From assembly GCA_037176885.1 (NCBI GenBank), contig JAWWNJ010000009.1, positions 1,674,001 to 1,738,000 of the forward strand: a DNA stretch of 64,000 nucleotides, given 5' to 3'. The notes below the pieces were generated by a model. That model had not been told where the DNA came from. It saw only the letters and a list, made by a program, of their open reading frames with translations, and did not search any database. The DNA is from Favolaschia claudopus (lineage: Eukaryota > Basidiomycota > Agaricomycetes > Agaricales > Mycenaceae). The translations under genes and the position numbers were made by a program. This document shows positions 44,822 to 56,742 of the stretch, in pieces. The number at the start of each line of letters is the position of its first letter. Position 1 is the stretch's first letter.

Positions 44822-46864
44822 ATGTTTTCAAAATTGCCCGTCTCCCTCCTTGCTTTCGTCCTCTTCAGCGACGTTTCATGTGCTTTACGACTACAATTCG
44901 AGGGGCGACACATTCCGCTTGAACAACGACTGAAAGGGCTCCACCGTCGAAATGCGCTTGCAGGCTCTTCACCACTCCAAGACTCTGCCGATCTTCAATA
45001 TACAACAAACATCACCGTTGGCGGAGCACAATTCAATGTGCTAATTGATACCGGAAGGTACGAGCCTGCGCACCGAAACCTCGTGTGGATTATTCAATAC
45101 TGGCCAAAGCTCCGACCTTTGGGTGGCCGGCAGTGTGTCTTCGGCCAGTGACACTGGAAAGGCCGCCTCGATATCTTATGCCTCTGGTGGTGCCGCAGGG
45201 CCCGTCAAGATTGCACCGGTACAATTCGCCGCCTCCACTGTCCCCGAGCAGGCATTCAGTCAGTATTATTCATTTTTCCACTCATAATATTCTCACTCCG
45301 CGTAGTCGAAGTACCTCCAGACGCCGACCATCCTGAGGGTACAGGATTGATTGGGCTCGGACCGAGCGTAGGCTCCGTCGTTTACCAGGAATTCGAATCC
45401 ATGCACAAAGGCCACACTGTACTCGACAGCATATTTCTTCAGAACACTTCTACTCCCAATTTCATTACCTTTGCTCTGGGACGCTTGACGGGTGGGTCGC
45501 ACGTTGATATGCAGTGTGCGCTCAGGCTTCAATTATTGTTCTGCAGACCCTTCAGCTATCTTCACCGGAGATCTCACCGTGGGCGAGGTGCTGGACAATT
45601 TCACGGATGTTCTTAACCAGCCCAAACTCCCTGTCACGACCGTAGCTCTCGCAAACTCAGCAAACCAGCATTTCCAAGTCCTGCTTGACGCCAATGGGTT
45701 CATTGGTCCGGATGGCAGCTCCATCCCCATCACGTCCGACGTGGGCTCAACGTCGAACAAGAAGCAAGCCACAGTCGTAATCGATACAGGATTTTCGCTC
45801 CCTCAAGTGCCAAGGTTCGCCAGCGCCTAATAGCCTGCCATTCATGGTAATTATGATCCGTCCGCAGTTCTGTCGCAAAGGCCGTCTACGGCCAATTCAC
45901 AGGAGCTCAACTCGTTAACGACCCCGCTGTCGGCCAAGTGTGGATTGTTCCCTGCGCGCAGGAAGTCAACATCACGCTCAAATTCGGCGGCAAAGCGTAC
46001 CCCGTCCACCCTCTTGACGCTACCGTGTACGCCTCTTCCGTGTTTTGTGTGTTTTTGGCAACCTCACCCACGCGGTCTCAGCGATCCGAAAATCTTCGGT
46101 TTAAGCGCCCGGAAGGCTGCAAACGGCGAGAACGGCTGCATTGGATTGGTATGTCTATCATTTGCATATCGCATGCCAGCATGGTAACCTACCTCGATCG
46201 CAGTTCCAGCCTGTCTCGTTCGACACGGGCAAGAATCCTACCTATGACATGATCTTTGGAATGGGATTTCGTGAGTGCATTTCTTCGTCCCCGGCTCTTC
46301 GCTCAATGTTGCGTAGTCCGCAATGTCTACACTCTCATCAATTTTGGTACATTCATTACGGACACCATGGGCAAAGAAAACCCTTACATTCAATTCCTTG
46401 CTGTTACCGAACCCGCTAGAGGTGCGTATATCAGCCGATTGTGCTTGATTCAGTCTCGTTAATTCCTTGTCTTGTCAGCCCACCAACGTTTCGTCGACGT
46501 CCGCCTGAACGGCATTGACACCACTACCAACGTTAGAACTCACGAACCAAGCGGCTCGGATGACGGCAACTCCAGCAACAGCTCCTCGTCGCACAGGACC
46601 CTCTACATCATTATTGGTGCCTCCGTTCTCGGCGCCATCGTCCTCCTTGCCCTTGGTGCCTTGCTCTTCCGACGCAGCCGTGCCAAGCACGTGTACCGCC
46701 CCCTGCATCTCCCCGCGCCCGGCGCACCGCCAATGTACGGCTCCCAACAGCCGCCACAAATGTATCAGACCGGCGGAATGCCGCCCGCGTACAACCCCGA
46801 CCGGCCGTACGACCCGCCCGTCGAGCACGTCCCGTATCACAACCCGTGGGAGCATCGTCGGTAG
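44822..46864 (+). CDS. Membrane-anchored aspartic peptidase A1 (copy 4)
   Basis: Signal peptide MFSKLPVSLLAFVLFSDVSC, propeptide LEQRLKGLHRRNALAG, then YTTNITVGGAQFNVLIDTG-SSDLWVAGS. Catalytic motif 2 is ATVVIDTGFSLPQVP. Between them are GTGLIGLGPSVGSVVYQEF and DSIFLQNTSTPNFITFALG, matching copy 3. The C-terminus has an S/N-rich stalk (GSDDGNSSNSSSSH), a transmembrane helix (LYIIIGASVLGAIVLLALGA), RRSRAK and a Pro/Tyr-rich tail ending EHRR. About seven introns. It is the divergently transcribed paralogue of copy 3, with the same stalk, span and tail plan. Confidence 0.9.
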
Positions 46865-47331
46865 ACGCTAGCACTCTCATAACCATCCTTCTTCTTCTCT
46901 TTCACAACACCCCACACCACCTCGTTCTTGTTTCTCCATCTAGGGTTTGCATCTGGACTGTATCTCTTGCTACCTCCCACTCGTTTAGCATGGACTTGAT
47001 TATCTATTGACTCCCTTATACATCACTCACCCTGGGACTAGTCCCGAGCAAATACTGTCGCGGGCGGTATGTACTTACAGTATCGTAAAGTCTGTGTTAC
47101 TGGAAACTGTGGAATTTTGGCTTGTCTGAATATCCTTCCGCCAGCAAATCTGCATATGATACACAAAGGCCCGGTTTCCAACCGCGTCCTCGAACACTCG
47201 TCACCAGAATAACATTGGGATTGGGAACAAACATGCCATGACTTGAATTGAATGTAATGAATTCCGAGCACAAATGAAGCGAAAGTGACTACATGTAAAG
47301 CCAACGACCCATGGCCACTAGCGACGCTACG
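46865..47331. other. Convergent intergenic region
   Basis: 467 bp between the 3' ends of peptidase 4 and monooxygenase 1. Nothing coding seen. Confidence 0.4.
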
Positions 47332-49309
47332 TTACATGTTCGTATTGACTTCATAACCCCTCAATTCGCCCTCCTCCTGCCACGCCGTAAGCAATTCTGT
47401 AAAGTTGACAACGCCTTCTCCCCATGTCGTGCCCCGCGAAGCCTTCATCTGCTTTTGCGGGTCGGTGATTCTATCAATTGCGCCCTGGCCGTTAAAGTAG
47501 CTTGGCGTGCACGCTCTCATCACTGCAAGCCGGTTTGATCTCTTGAGTACCTCCGCCACCCATTCGTCCTGAGCCGCCTTGGTAACTTCCACAGTCACCC
47601 TGTTGCTGGGCACGACGCGTCGCTCGGCTGCTGCCAGCGTCTTTGCGATAGAAGAGGTAAGAAGCATGAGCGTGAAGGTGAAATTCGCCGAAACTCCTGT
47701 TTGCACGATACCAGTAACGAAGAGGTTCGGGAAGCCGTGGGACGCCACTCCATGGAGGGTTCCCGCACCTTCTTTCAGCCAAAGCTCATCCATGTCCAAC
47801 CCATCCCGACCAGCGACCTTCATACCGTTAGCACGCTGCGCGGGACTGCCGCTGCTACCTTCGACGGCGAGAGAGTATCCCGTGCTGAGAACTAGAACAT
47901 CGATAGGATATGGGACTCCGTCCACGATGATAGCGCCTTCCGTTACTGCATCGGGCCCTTTGCCATCGCTGTCGACGAGCGTCACATTGGGAAGGTTGAA
48001 GGTAGGGAGGTAGTCGTCATGGAATGTCGGCCGCTTGCACCATGCTGGGTACCAGTGCTTCAATTTGTCGGCGGTCGTAGGGTCCTTAACAACTTCACTG
48101 GTGCGCGCACGTATCCTCTCCGAACGTTCCAAATCGTGGGCGTGTAGCTTCGCGATGTGCTCCGGAAGCTTGTCGGGCGAGATGATACCGGGAGTACCCA
48201 TGACGGCAGAGTAAGAAGGGATGTGAGTCAACGAGTCGTCGACCAAGTTCTCGCCCACCGGCGTGTTGACGAGTCTGGTATTGAAATTCTCGCTGCGGAT
48301 GCGCTGCCAGCCTCTCGCAGCAGTGATTTTGTTCCACTCGTCTAGATCTGTGGGGCGTTGTCCGCGTACGTCGACGCTGGCTGGCGTCCGCTGGAAAACA
48401 TAGAGGTGCCTTGCCCACTTTGCCAATTGAGGGACGACCTGTACACCGGTGGCACCGGTCCCAATGATTCCAACGCTCTTGTCTTTCAACTTATCAAGCG
48501 TCCAGTCCGCTTGACTGCCGCCAGTGATGTCGTAGTTCCAGCGCGACGTGTGGAAGTGCTGGCCATTGAATTGGGCGAATCCAGGCAATCGAGGTATTTG
48601 GGGAATATTGAACGCTCCGGAGGCAAGCAGCACATATTGAGCCTTGACATGAACCTCCTTCGGCGCCTCGATCGGACCTCTATTCTCTGTGAGATGGACG
48701 TTCCATCTTTTCGCGGAATCATCCCACTGCGCGCTGTGACAGTGGGCCCTAAACAAGGCATTGTCGGTGATTCCCCAGTGGGCGGCGATCCTTTCGGTGT
48801 GCTCCCGAATCTCCGCGCCGTAGGAATATCTGTGTTTGGGCATATACCCAGTCTCTTCGAGGAGCGGGACGTAGATGTAGCTCTCGATGTCGCACATCAA
48901 GCCAGGATAACGATTCGAATACCAGGTGCCGCCAAAACCTCCTGCGCTGTCGACGAGGCGGATGTCTGCCGCACTGAAACCGGCTTCGATGAGTTGCACC
49001 GCGAAAAGTAATCCACCGAAGCCAGCACCGACAATGAGAAATTTGACTTCATCCCCGTCAGCGATGGCGGGCGAGGCCCGATTCAGAGATTCGTGGTCGA
49101 CCCAAGGGTCATCGTCCAGATACTTGTATTTGTCCGAATCTGTGACCTTTAGAAACTGGTTGAGGCCGTCGGAGCGCACACGTTTGTTTCGCTCATCGAT
49201 GTACCTACGATGAAGACCAGAATTTAGCAACCATACCAAGCTACCAGCAAGAGACCTACTTCTGTCTGATAGCTTCGTCGGGAACAGCTACGCCTGGACC
49301 AACGTTCAT
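47332..49309 (-). CDS. Baeyer-Villiger-type flavin monooxygenase 1
   Basis: FAD- and NADPH-dependent monooxygenase. Two exons: a short one (MNVGPGVAVPDEAIRQK, from 49309) and a large one, joined in the K codon. The first Rossmann motif is FLIVGAGFGGLLFAVQLIEAG, followed by GGFGGTWYSNRYPGLMCD. The BVMO fingerprint FxGxxxHTxxW appears as FNGQHFHTSRW, and the NADPH-binding motif is GIIGTGATGVQVVPQLAKWA. A C-terminal YPIDVLVLSTGYS block matches the family. The usual TWYWNRYPG is TWYSNRYPG here. Substrate unknown; such enzymes turn ketones into esters or lactones, often in secondary metabolism or catabolism. Closely related to the copies at 50687 and 62408. Confidence 0.92.
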
Positions 49310-49926
49310 GATTTAAGGTGTGACGGAGTGATTTGTTGAACGCTGGTCCTGAATTCACGCCTCATACTTATCTTCAGCCACTGAAGTGCTCTCGGAAAAA
49401 GTTCCGGAAGCAAGCAAGATGGATGAGTGAAGAGAAAGCCAGACGCTGACAGACGTAGGCAATTACGGGGGACGTAGGATATGCCCAGTCACTAAGAGTT
49501 AGGCGTTAGCTATAGAGTATATGAGGGTTAGGAATGTGGCTTACCTCCATCACGGGAAAATGACACTTAACGGGCGAAATTCGTTGCCGTGGATAATCCT
49601 CTAGTCATTGCCTCTTAGGAATATGAACCATATACTAGAGAAGATTAGGAATAAAGCTCACTTCTTCTCCAAGAGATGGAGTCGCTATTTATAGGGACTC
49701 GAACAGAGGCCGATTCATTCGTCATGAAGCAGAACACGCGGATAAAATGCCAATGAACACCTTCGCATGCCGTGCAGCGCAATTGCGAGAGGAGAATGTG
49801 CTATGAGCTTATCCCTATAGCCACGTCCCTAAAAAAGAGCCATAAAGGTGAAGCGTTTCGGTGGGTATAGTGATCTGACTGCAGCTGAAGTAAAAGATCG
49901 AGGATGAAGTCTGGCGGAAGCCAGAT
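49310..49926. promoter_or_regulatory. Promoter region of monooxygenase 1, ending at the MITE
   Basis: Upstream of the minus-strand monooxygenase 1. No distinct element seen; it ends with the 8-bp direct repeat AGCCAGAT at 49919-49926 that flanks the MITE. Confidence 0.4.
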
Positions 49927-50367
49927 AGGCCCCGGGAAGCTCCAGCCAAGCCTGCTCCGGAAAAGTGGCTCTTTCAGGCCGAGATTTTGCGATTTTCTTC
50001 TCCGAAAAGTGGCTCTTTCACACCCAAAATCCGACCAAGGTCCTCCAGAAAGTGGCTCTTTGAGACCAATTTGCGACCCGTCTCCGCTTCAATCTCGCGC
50101 TGCCGTACGCTGGAGCCACACTTCGGCGTTCGCACGAGCTTGGATCGCACTGACGAAACCCGACAAGTGTTCTTCAAGATTTTAGATAGCGCCGCTCGTG
50201 GTCCGGGCTTTTTCAGCCTCAGAACAGATTTATTTCGATTTAATCAACGTGATGGACCCTCTCCGAAAAGTGGCTCTTTGAGCCCAAAAGTGTCGCAACG
50301 AGTGGCTCTTTGAGGCCGAAATGGGCGAATTTTCCGGAGCAGGCTTGGCTGCAGCTTCCCGGGGCCT
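49927..50367. mobile_element. hAT-like MITE, 441 bp
   Basis: Terminal inverted repeats of 38 bp (49927-49964 and 50330-50367) differ at one base and begin AGGCCCCGGGAAGCT. They are flanked by a perfect 8-bp direct repeat AGCCAGAT at 49919-49926 and 50368-50375, the length typical of hAT insertions. There is no transposase coding. Inside, AGTGGCTCTTT occurs five times, at 49964, 50008, 50051, 50269 and 50301, all in the same orientation. It sits between the two tandem monooxygenases. Confidence 0.88.
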
Positions 50368-50686
50368 AGCCAGATCCAGTACACTGATTCTATGACTCTA
50401 GGTTTGAAGCAACTGGAAGTGGGTTTGCTGTATTCAAACTAACCGTTGAGCTGATTTAGGTGACCGCCACTAGTAGCAGTGCACTGAGTCCTGCCACTGG
50501 TGGTCCAAGCTGGTCCAACCGTCCAAGGTTGGAGGTCACGTCACACGTGACCTTCAAGTTTCTATGCGCCTCGCGAGATACCTGGAGACCATTCGCAGAC
50601 ATCCGACAGGAAAAAATGTTTTGCCCCTGAACTACGGAGTTCAACTTGAGTTCAACAAATCTAAGTACAACAAAAAGGAATAAGTA

Positions 50687-52657
50687 TCAAACATTCGCCT
50701 TGACTTCAAACCCCTTCAATTCGCCCTCCTTCTGCCACGCCCTGATCAACTCAGTGAACTTGACGATACCCTCACCCCAAGGCGCACTCCGTACCACCTT
50801 CATCCTCTCCTCCGGACTCGCACTGTCGCCCGTCCCCTCCTTATTGAGATAACTCGGCGTACACGCACTCATCGCCACAAAATAACTCGCCCTTTTCAAC
50901 ACCTCCATCACCCACTCCTCTTGTGCTTCCTTATTCACCTCCACCGTCAAGCCCTCGCCTGATCCAACGCGCTTCTCCGTCTCGGCGATTATATACGCAA
51001 CATGACCCGCAAGAAGCGCCAGCGTGAACGTAAAGTTCGCGGTGAGCCCGGTCTGCGCGGTACCCGCGTAGAAAAGGTTGGGGAAACCGTGCGATGCGAC
51101 GCCGTGAAGAGAACCGGGACCGTCGCGGAGCCAGGTCTCCTCTAACTCCATGCCATCCCGGCCGACGATCTTCATACCTGTACGTTGCCCCGAGCTCCCG
51201 GCACCGCCTTCGACGTTCACAGAGTATCCTGTGCCGAGGACGAGTACGTCGAGCGGATACGAAGTTCCGTCGACTAAAAGAGCGTCTTCGCTTGCCCCAC
51301 TAACACCCTTACCGTCGGTGTCGACGAGCGTCACGTTCGGAAGGTTGAATGCAGGGAGGTAATCATCATGGAACGTCGGCCGTTTGCACCACGCTGGGTA
51401 CCAATGCTTCAGTTTATCGGCGGTGGCAGGATCTTTGACCACTTCGCTTGTGCGTGCGCGAATCCGTTCGGTACGCTCGAGATCCTCTGCGTGAAGCTTC
51501 GCGACGTGTTCCGGGAATTGTTCGGGGGAAATGATGCCGGGACCACCAAGGGCGGCGGCGTAGGAAGGGATGCGAGTTAGTTGGTCGTCGACGAGGTTCG
51601 GGCCGTCAGGCGTATTGATGAGAATCGAGTTGAAGTTCTCGCTGCGAATGCGCTGCCAGCCTTTGGTGGAAGTGATTTTCTTCCATTCCTCTGAATCGGT
51701 TGGATGTTGGCGACGTATGTCGACACTAGCGGGTGTTCGCTGGAAGACGTAGAGGTGTTTCGCCCACTTGGCCAACTGAGGGACAACCTGGACGGCGGTA
51801 GCACCTGTCCCGATGACCCCGACGCGCTTGTCTTTCAATTTCTCCATCGTCGGGTCAGTCTGACTCCCGCCAGTGATGTCGTAGTTCCAGCGAGAAGTGT
51901 GGAAGTGCTCGCCCTTGAATTTATCGAATCCAGGCATCCGAGGAATTTGGGGGGAATTCAAACCAGCCGCCGCGATGAGCAGATACTGCGCCTTGACGTG
52001 GATATCCTTCCTCGCCTCCGCTGGACCCCTGTTCTCTATGAGGCGGACGTTCCACCTCTTGGAGACGTCGTCCCACTCGGCCCTATGGCCCTGGGTCCTG
52101 AAGAGCGCTTTATCGGCGAATCCCCAGTGATCAGCGATTCTCTCAGCGTGCTCCCGAATCTCAGAACCATACGAGTATTTGTGCCTGGGCATGTAGCCAG
52201 TTTCCTCGAGCAGCGGCATATAGATATAACTCTCGATGTCGCACATTAGCCCGGGATAGCGGTTCCAGTACCAGGTGCCCCCAAAGCCTCCTGCAGTGTC
52301 GATGATGCGAATGTCTGCAGCGTTGAAACCTGCTTCGATGAGGTGAACCGCAAAGAGTAATCCGCCGAAGCCAGCGCCGACGATGAGAAACTTGACTTCA
52401 TCGCCGTCAGCGATGGTGGGTGTCGCGCGATTGAGGGCGTCGTGGTCGACCCAGGGGTCATTGTCGAGGTATTTGAATTGGACGGAATCAGCAACTTTGA
52501 GGAATTGCTTGAGGCCTTCCGGACGGATGCGCTTGTTTCGTTCCTCGATGTACCTGTGCGGAATATGGTTATACCAGATTCATAGTGGAAAGTTGTAATG
52601 AACCTACTTCTGTCTGAGAGATGGGTCGGAGACAGCTACGCCAGGGCCGATCTCCAT
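50687..52657 (-). CDS. Baeyer-Villiger-type flavin monooxygenase 2
   Basis: Same build as copy 1: a short first exon (MEIGPGVAVSDPSLRQK, from 52657), then YIEERNKRIRPEGLKQFL in the next exon. FLIVGAGFGGLLFAVHLIEAG, GGFGGTWYWNRYPGLMCD, the fingerprint FKGEHFHTSRW and GVIGTGATAVQVVPQLAKWA are all intact. The C-terminus is ELIRAWQKEGELKGFEVKANV. Here the canonical TWYWNRYPG is kept. The reading frame from the second exon to the stop is uninterrupted, so the gene looks functional. It is a tandem copy of monooxygenase 1, same strand, with the MITE in between. Confidence 0.92.
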
Positions 52658-53583
52658 GATGGACATTGGAAAGTATGTGTGTAAGGGTGAAAGAAGAAAA
52701 AGATGACTCGCTCGCAAGATTGGATAGATCCAGGGTAAATCGGAGAGACGCTGTGGTATATACGTATCGGCCCTGCAAACACGGCCTCATGCGCGGTTTA
52801 TCTCATCGGGGAGAGCGAGGTGTAACGGATCCGAGGATAGGCGGTAAGACGGTTATGCCAGTGTGAAAGCGCCCCGGTCGACTTTCCGGGAACGACACGC
52901 ATCATTCGTAGCACTGGTAATCAGCTGGGCGTTGAAGATTTGAACCTCGTATTCGGAGACAAGACGCATCAACGATTCGTTGTCCGAGCAGGCGGTACCA
53001 GCAAAGCGTATAGAAGTCCAATCCCAGCACTAGTGACGATATGAGTGTCGCAAGACCTATCTTGCCAGATAATTGAAAGCAGAGGCGAGCGGATTGGAGC
53101 TGAAAAAAGCGGGGCAGAAATTCACCCAGAGGCCCCGGCCCACCCGTACGCGAGGAACGGACAGTTATCGTTACCAGCTCTTGACCAGCTCTTGCACAGT
53201 CGATATAGAATCTAGTCAGCGTAAATGAACTACGCAGCAGGCACTTCGTTGATAGCAAATAGTAATCTTCGATCCTCAAGCAGCTGAGCGTGCCAGAGAC
53301 CTACTTTTGACATACTGTATCTTGAAGCCGATCCAAAGAGATTCTGAGCAGACTGGCCGACTCAGATTGGTGACTCTTTCCCAGTTTACCCCCGTCGTTT
53401 ATGGGCAGGTACGCCAGCTTTACATAAGACTGAAGTTGCTGTGAAGACCAAGTTGAACGGCAATCACCGGCATCATGATGGTGCTTGGCTGTGCTTGTGT
53501 GAGATGGCTACGGGTTGTTTGGAGCGCATCCCTTCACCCTCCCTTTTCCCCCGGCTAGACCCTGCTATACGCTGCCCAGAATT
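52658..53583. promoter_or_regulatory. Divergent intergenic region
   Basis: 926 bp between the starts of monooxygenase 2 (minus) and the FYR-domain gene (plus). No element could be pinned down. Confidence 0.4.
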
Positions 53584-55945
53584 ATGTCTGAGCACGATAA
53601 AGATGGTCAACAGACTGTGATGAACCCTCTCCTCGACCCCGCTTTGTCTTCTGGCTCTGGTCTCACTACGCTCCAAAAAGCAAAGGACGCACAAGAGATT
53701 CACGAAAAGTACCGAAAGCTGAAGCGTCGGTTCTTCGAGCTCGAGGAGGTCAGTACCGTTCCGTATCGTTCTCTGTGCCTTCATTTTGCAAGAGAAACAG
53801 AGGTTATTGACCAGATATTGACGTTTGTTAGAAACACAAGGAAACAAGCACTGAACTTCAAAGATCAGGTCAACGCAATGAACAGATCCTCGAGGAACGC
53901 AAGTACGCGACGCGTCTACTCTCATTTTTATACGTGTCATTGATTTTTTGATACCTTTGCCTCAGTATGTTACTGGAACGCATCACGGAACTCGAGTCCC
54001 AGCCTGGTTTTGTCGCGCCGACGGATAATACCCCGTTGTCAGACGCGTTCTCTCGAGGTCCTTTGGACGCGTCATTCGCTGCACATTTTGGTGACGGTGT
54101 AGGAGACTTGGGTGCTGATGCCGAAATCGACCCTAGCCTTATGTCTGGCCCCGCGAATCACATCACTTTCGATCCTTCTCGTCCTGCAAGCACGAATGAT
54201 TCCGTGGACTTAGGCATCGGTTCCAGCACTGGCGCTGACTCTGGCACCAGCGCTCGACTGCGTACAAGAGCCGTTGGTCCGCAAGGACATGCAGATGGTT
54301 CTCTCGAAGCTGAGGACCGTTCTGCTTCACCTGACGTCGATGAAGAGAACGACGATTCAGGCGACTATGCTCCCCCTCAAAAGGGCACAAAGAGGAGTCG
54401 TGATAGCGCCGACTACACCGGCGACGGGCTTTTTCCTCCAGAGGCCAAGACTCCTCGCCGTTCGTCTCGCCGTCCGGCCCCTGCTACCAATAACACTACC
54501 CCACCTTCGACGTCGCGTACCAGAGTCATTCAGACCGCTCGGCGTGTTACATCTGGAAAGGCTCCCGCAGTGGCTGATATTGCTCAGCCACCCGCGCAGC
54601 TCACTCATGACTCCAACATCCATTCTTCTGTGCTAGATCCAGCCATCACCTCCGCAAACGGGCAGCATACTCAACCCCAACATCAACCTCAACCTGACGC
54701 ATCTTCGAGTAACGCGCCGCCCCGACCCAACAACTTCAATCCGTACTCCTTCCTCATGACTAATCCACAAATGCCCGCCGCTGCGTATAACCCCTACATG
54801 ATGTACCTCCCGATGCCTGGCGCCTTACCCTATTTCCCTCCGCCTCACTTCGTCCCCGCACCACCGCCGCCCCAGCGCCCCGCATCTGACGCACCACGCG
54901 CTGCGAAACCTAAACGTCTTAAGGCTCATACAGTCACAAGTAAGAGCTACAGTATCCCCATGGTTCCGCGCGACAAGAAGGGGAAACCGATGTTACCTCT
55001 CAATGTCGGTATCATGACCGTCATCAATCTCGGTGATGTTTGCATGCGCGAGCATTTCCACACAGAACGCTATATCTTTCCTGTTGGATACGAAGTCACT
55101 CGGTAGGCAGTTTTATTCGTCTTATCTCCATCGTCCATTCTTATCGTTGTCGATACAGCCGTTACCTCTCAACCATCGACCAAACCGCCGAAGTCGTATA
55201 TCATTGCACCATTCTCGACGGCGGCGATGGCCCTAAATTCCAAATCATCCCCTCCGACACACCCGACCGCCCCGTCATCGCCGGCACCGCAACCGGCGCC
55301 TGGTCCTCCATCGTCAAACAAGCCAACGCCATCCGCCAGCGGCAACACTCCAACTCCGTCTCCGGCCCAGACTTCTTTGGGTTAGGTCAGAACACCATTA
55401 AGCATCTTATACAGGAGCTCCCTAATGCTGATCGCCTGAGGGACTATGTGTGGCAGCATTTCGTTGAGGGAGGGCCGCTAGGCGGGAGGCATGCGGCGGT
55501 GATACCTGCGTTGCCGGAGGAGTATGATGCTGCGATGCCAGTGGGGCCTTATTACCCGCCGAGGCCGCAGATTCAGCAGGAGAGGCCGGAGGGGCCAAGG
55601 GTTAGTCATTATCCGCCGCATATCATGGCGCAGGTGGGGAAGCGCGCTGCTTCGGGTCAACAACAGGGGCCGTCTGGGCCTGATTATGGTGGAGGCGGGG
55701 ATGGGAGGCAGCCTGGGCCGAGTAATGGTGGCGGGAGCAACAACTATTATTTGCCGCAGAACAGTGCGAGTCCGCCGCCGCCTGGGTTCGCTACGGGTAC
55801 GCCGCCGGATGGGGGGCCGACGTATGCGAGTGCGGGACCTGGGAGTAATGGAGCGGCGAATTCGTTTGCGAGTATCATGAATGCGTTCCCGACGCAGGAG
55901 GGACCGGGGCATGAGAATGGTGGTGGTGGGGATCTCACTGCCTAG
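53584..55945 (+). CDS. FYR (FYRN/FYRC) domain nuclear protein
   Basis: Starts MSEHDKDGQQTVMNP. A coiled coil spans the first exons (LQKAKDAQEIHEKYRKLKRRFFELEE, then KHKETSTELQR…NMLLERITELES). A long disordered, acidic and Ser/Pro-rich middle contains a basic cluster (KRSRDS, TPRRSSRRP). The FYRN part follows (VINLGDVCMREHFHTERYIFPVGYEVTR), then FYRC-like YLSTIDQTAEVVYHCTILDGGDGP and the helical FFGLGQNTIKHLIQELPNADR. The C-terminal tail is Gly/Pro-rich. FYR domains occur in chromatin regulators such as TBRG1 and trithorax-type proteins. No SET or PHD domain is present, so a TBRG1-like chromatin factor is the best guess. Confidence 0.85.
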
Positions 55946-56742
55946 ACTTGCGCGCTTCGGTCTCAAGTCGGGATGCTGCCTAGTTCGTTTCGTTGTCGCC
56001 CGTCCCTCCGTCGACGCCGACCTCACTCCAAAATTCTTCGAATTCGCTTTAATCGCTGGGATTGTGTTGTATTTTTTGCGTGGTACCGTACTTTTTTGTT
56101 CGCACTCACGTCTTCCTTTGTAGTATACTATCCAGCTGCGTTCGTCAACGTTGTTGATGTGTGAACTTTCTTCATCTCTCTGCCTTCCTCAACTCGTCCT
56201 TTCTCTGTCTGTCTCCATACAGCCCCTAGTCACCCGCCCGCACCCCTCTCCTCGGCGCGGCGCGGTCTTGTCTACGGCGGCGCTCTAGCAGGACGAAGTG
56301 GACATCTTTACTACGGTGTTCATGGACTGCAGGGTGCGTTGGGGCCAGATTGATTGATTTTCTTCTTGTCCTTTGCGTGGAAACGTTGACCTGGTGAGGA
56401 CAGTGTTGGTGGGCGTACTATGCGAGGTGCACATCTTTGTCGGGATTTAATTTTTCGAGTTCGTTCTTGTACTTGGTTCAAAGTTGGTCGAGTTGCTTCA
56501 ACGGTTTAAATGGTTCATTGGTTTGCTTGGAGAACACTGTGCCAAACTGTACAAATGAATTTACTGTTGGGAGCGACGTTGCACTAGAACAAGCCAAACT
56601 AGCTCACTTGATAAATTCGCTCGGTTTCTTTGGAAGCTCAAGGTATCTGACCCTAACCCTGCATGTATTAGTTCACGTCCAAATTGGGAAATTTTGCATA
56701 GTCCAGCTCCTCGATGTTCGAGGACTAGACACCCAAAACTGG
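55946..56742. other. Intergenic region
   Basis: 3' flank of the FYR gene and promoter of the family X polymerase gene. The frame 56437-56874 is not supported as a gene except for its end, which gives the proposed polymerase start. Confidence 0.4.
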
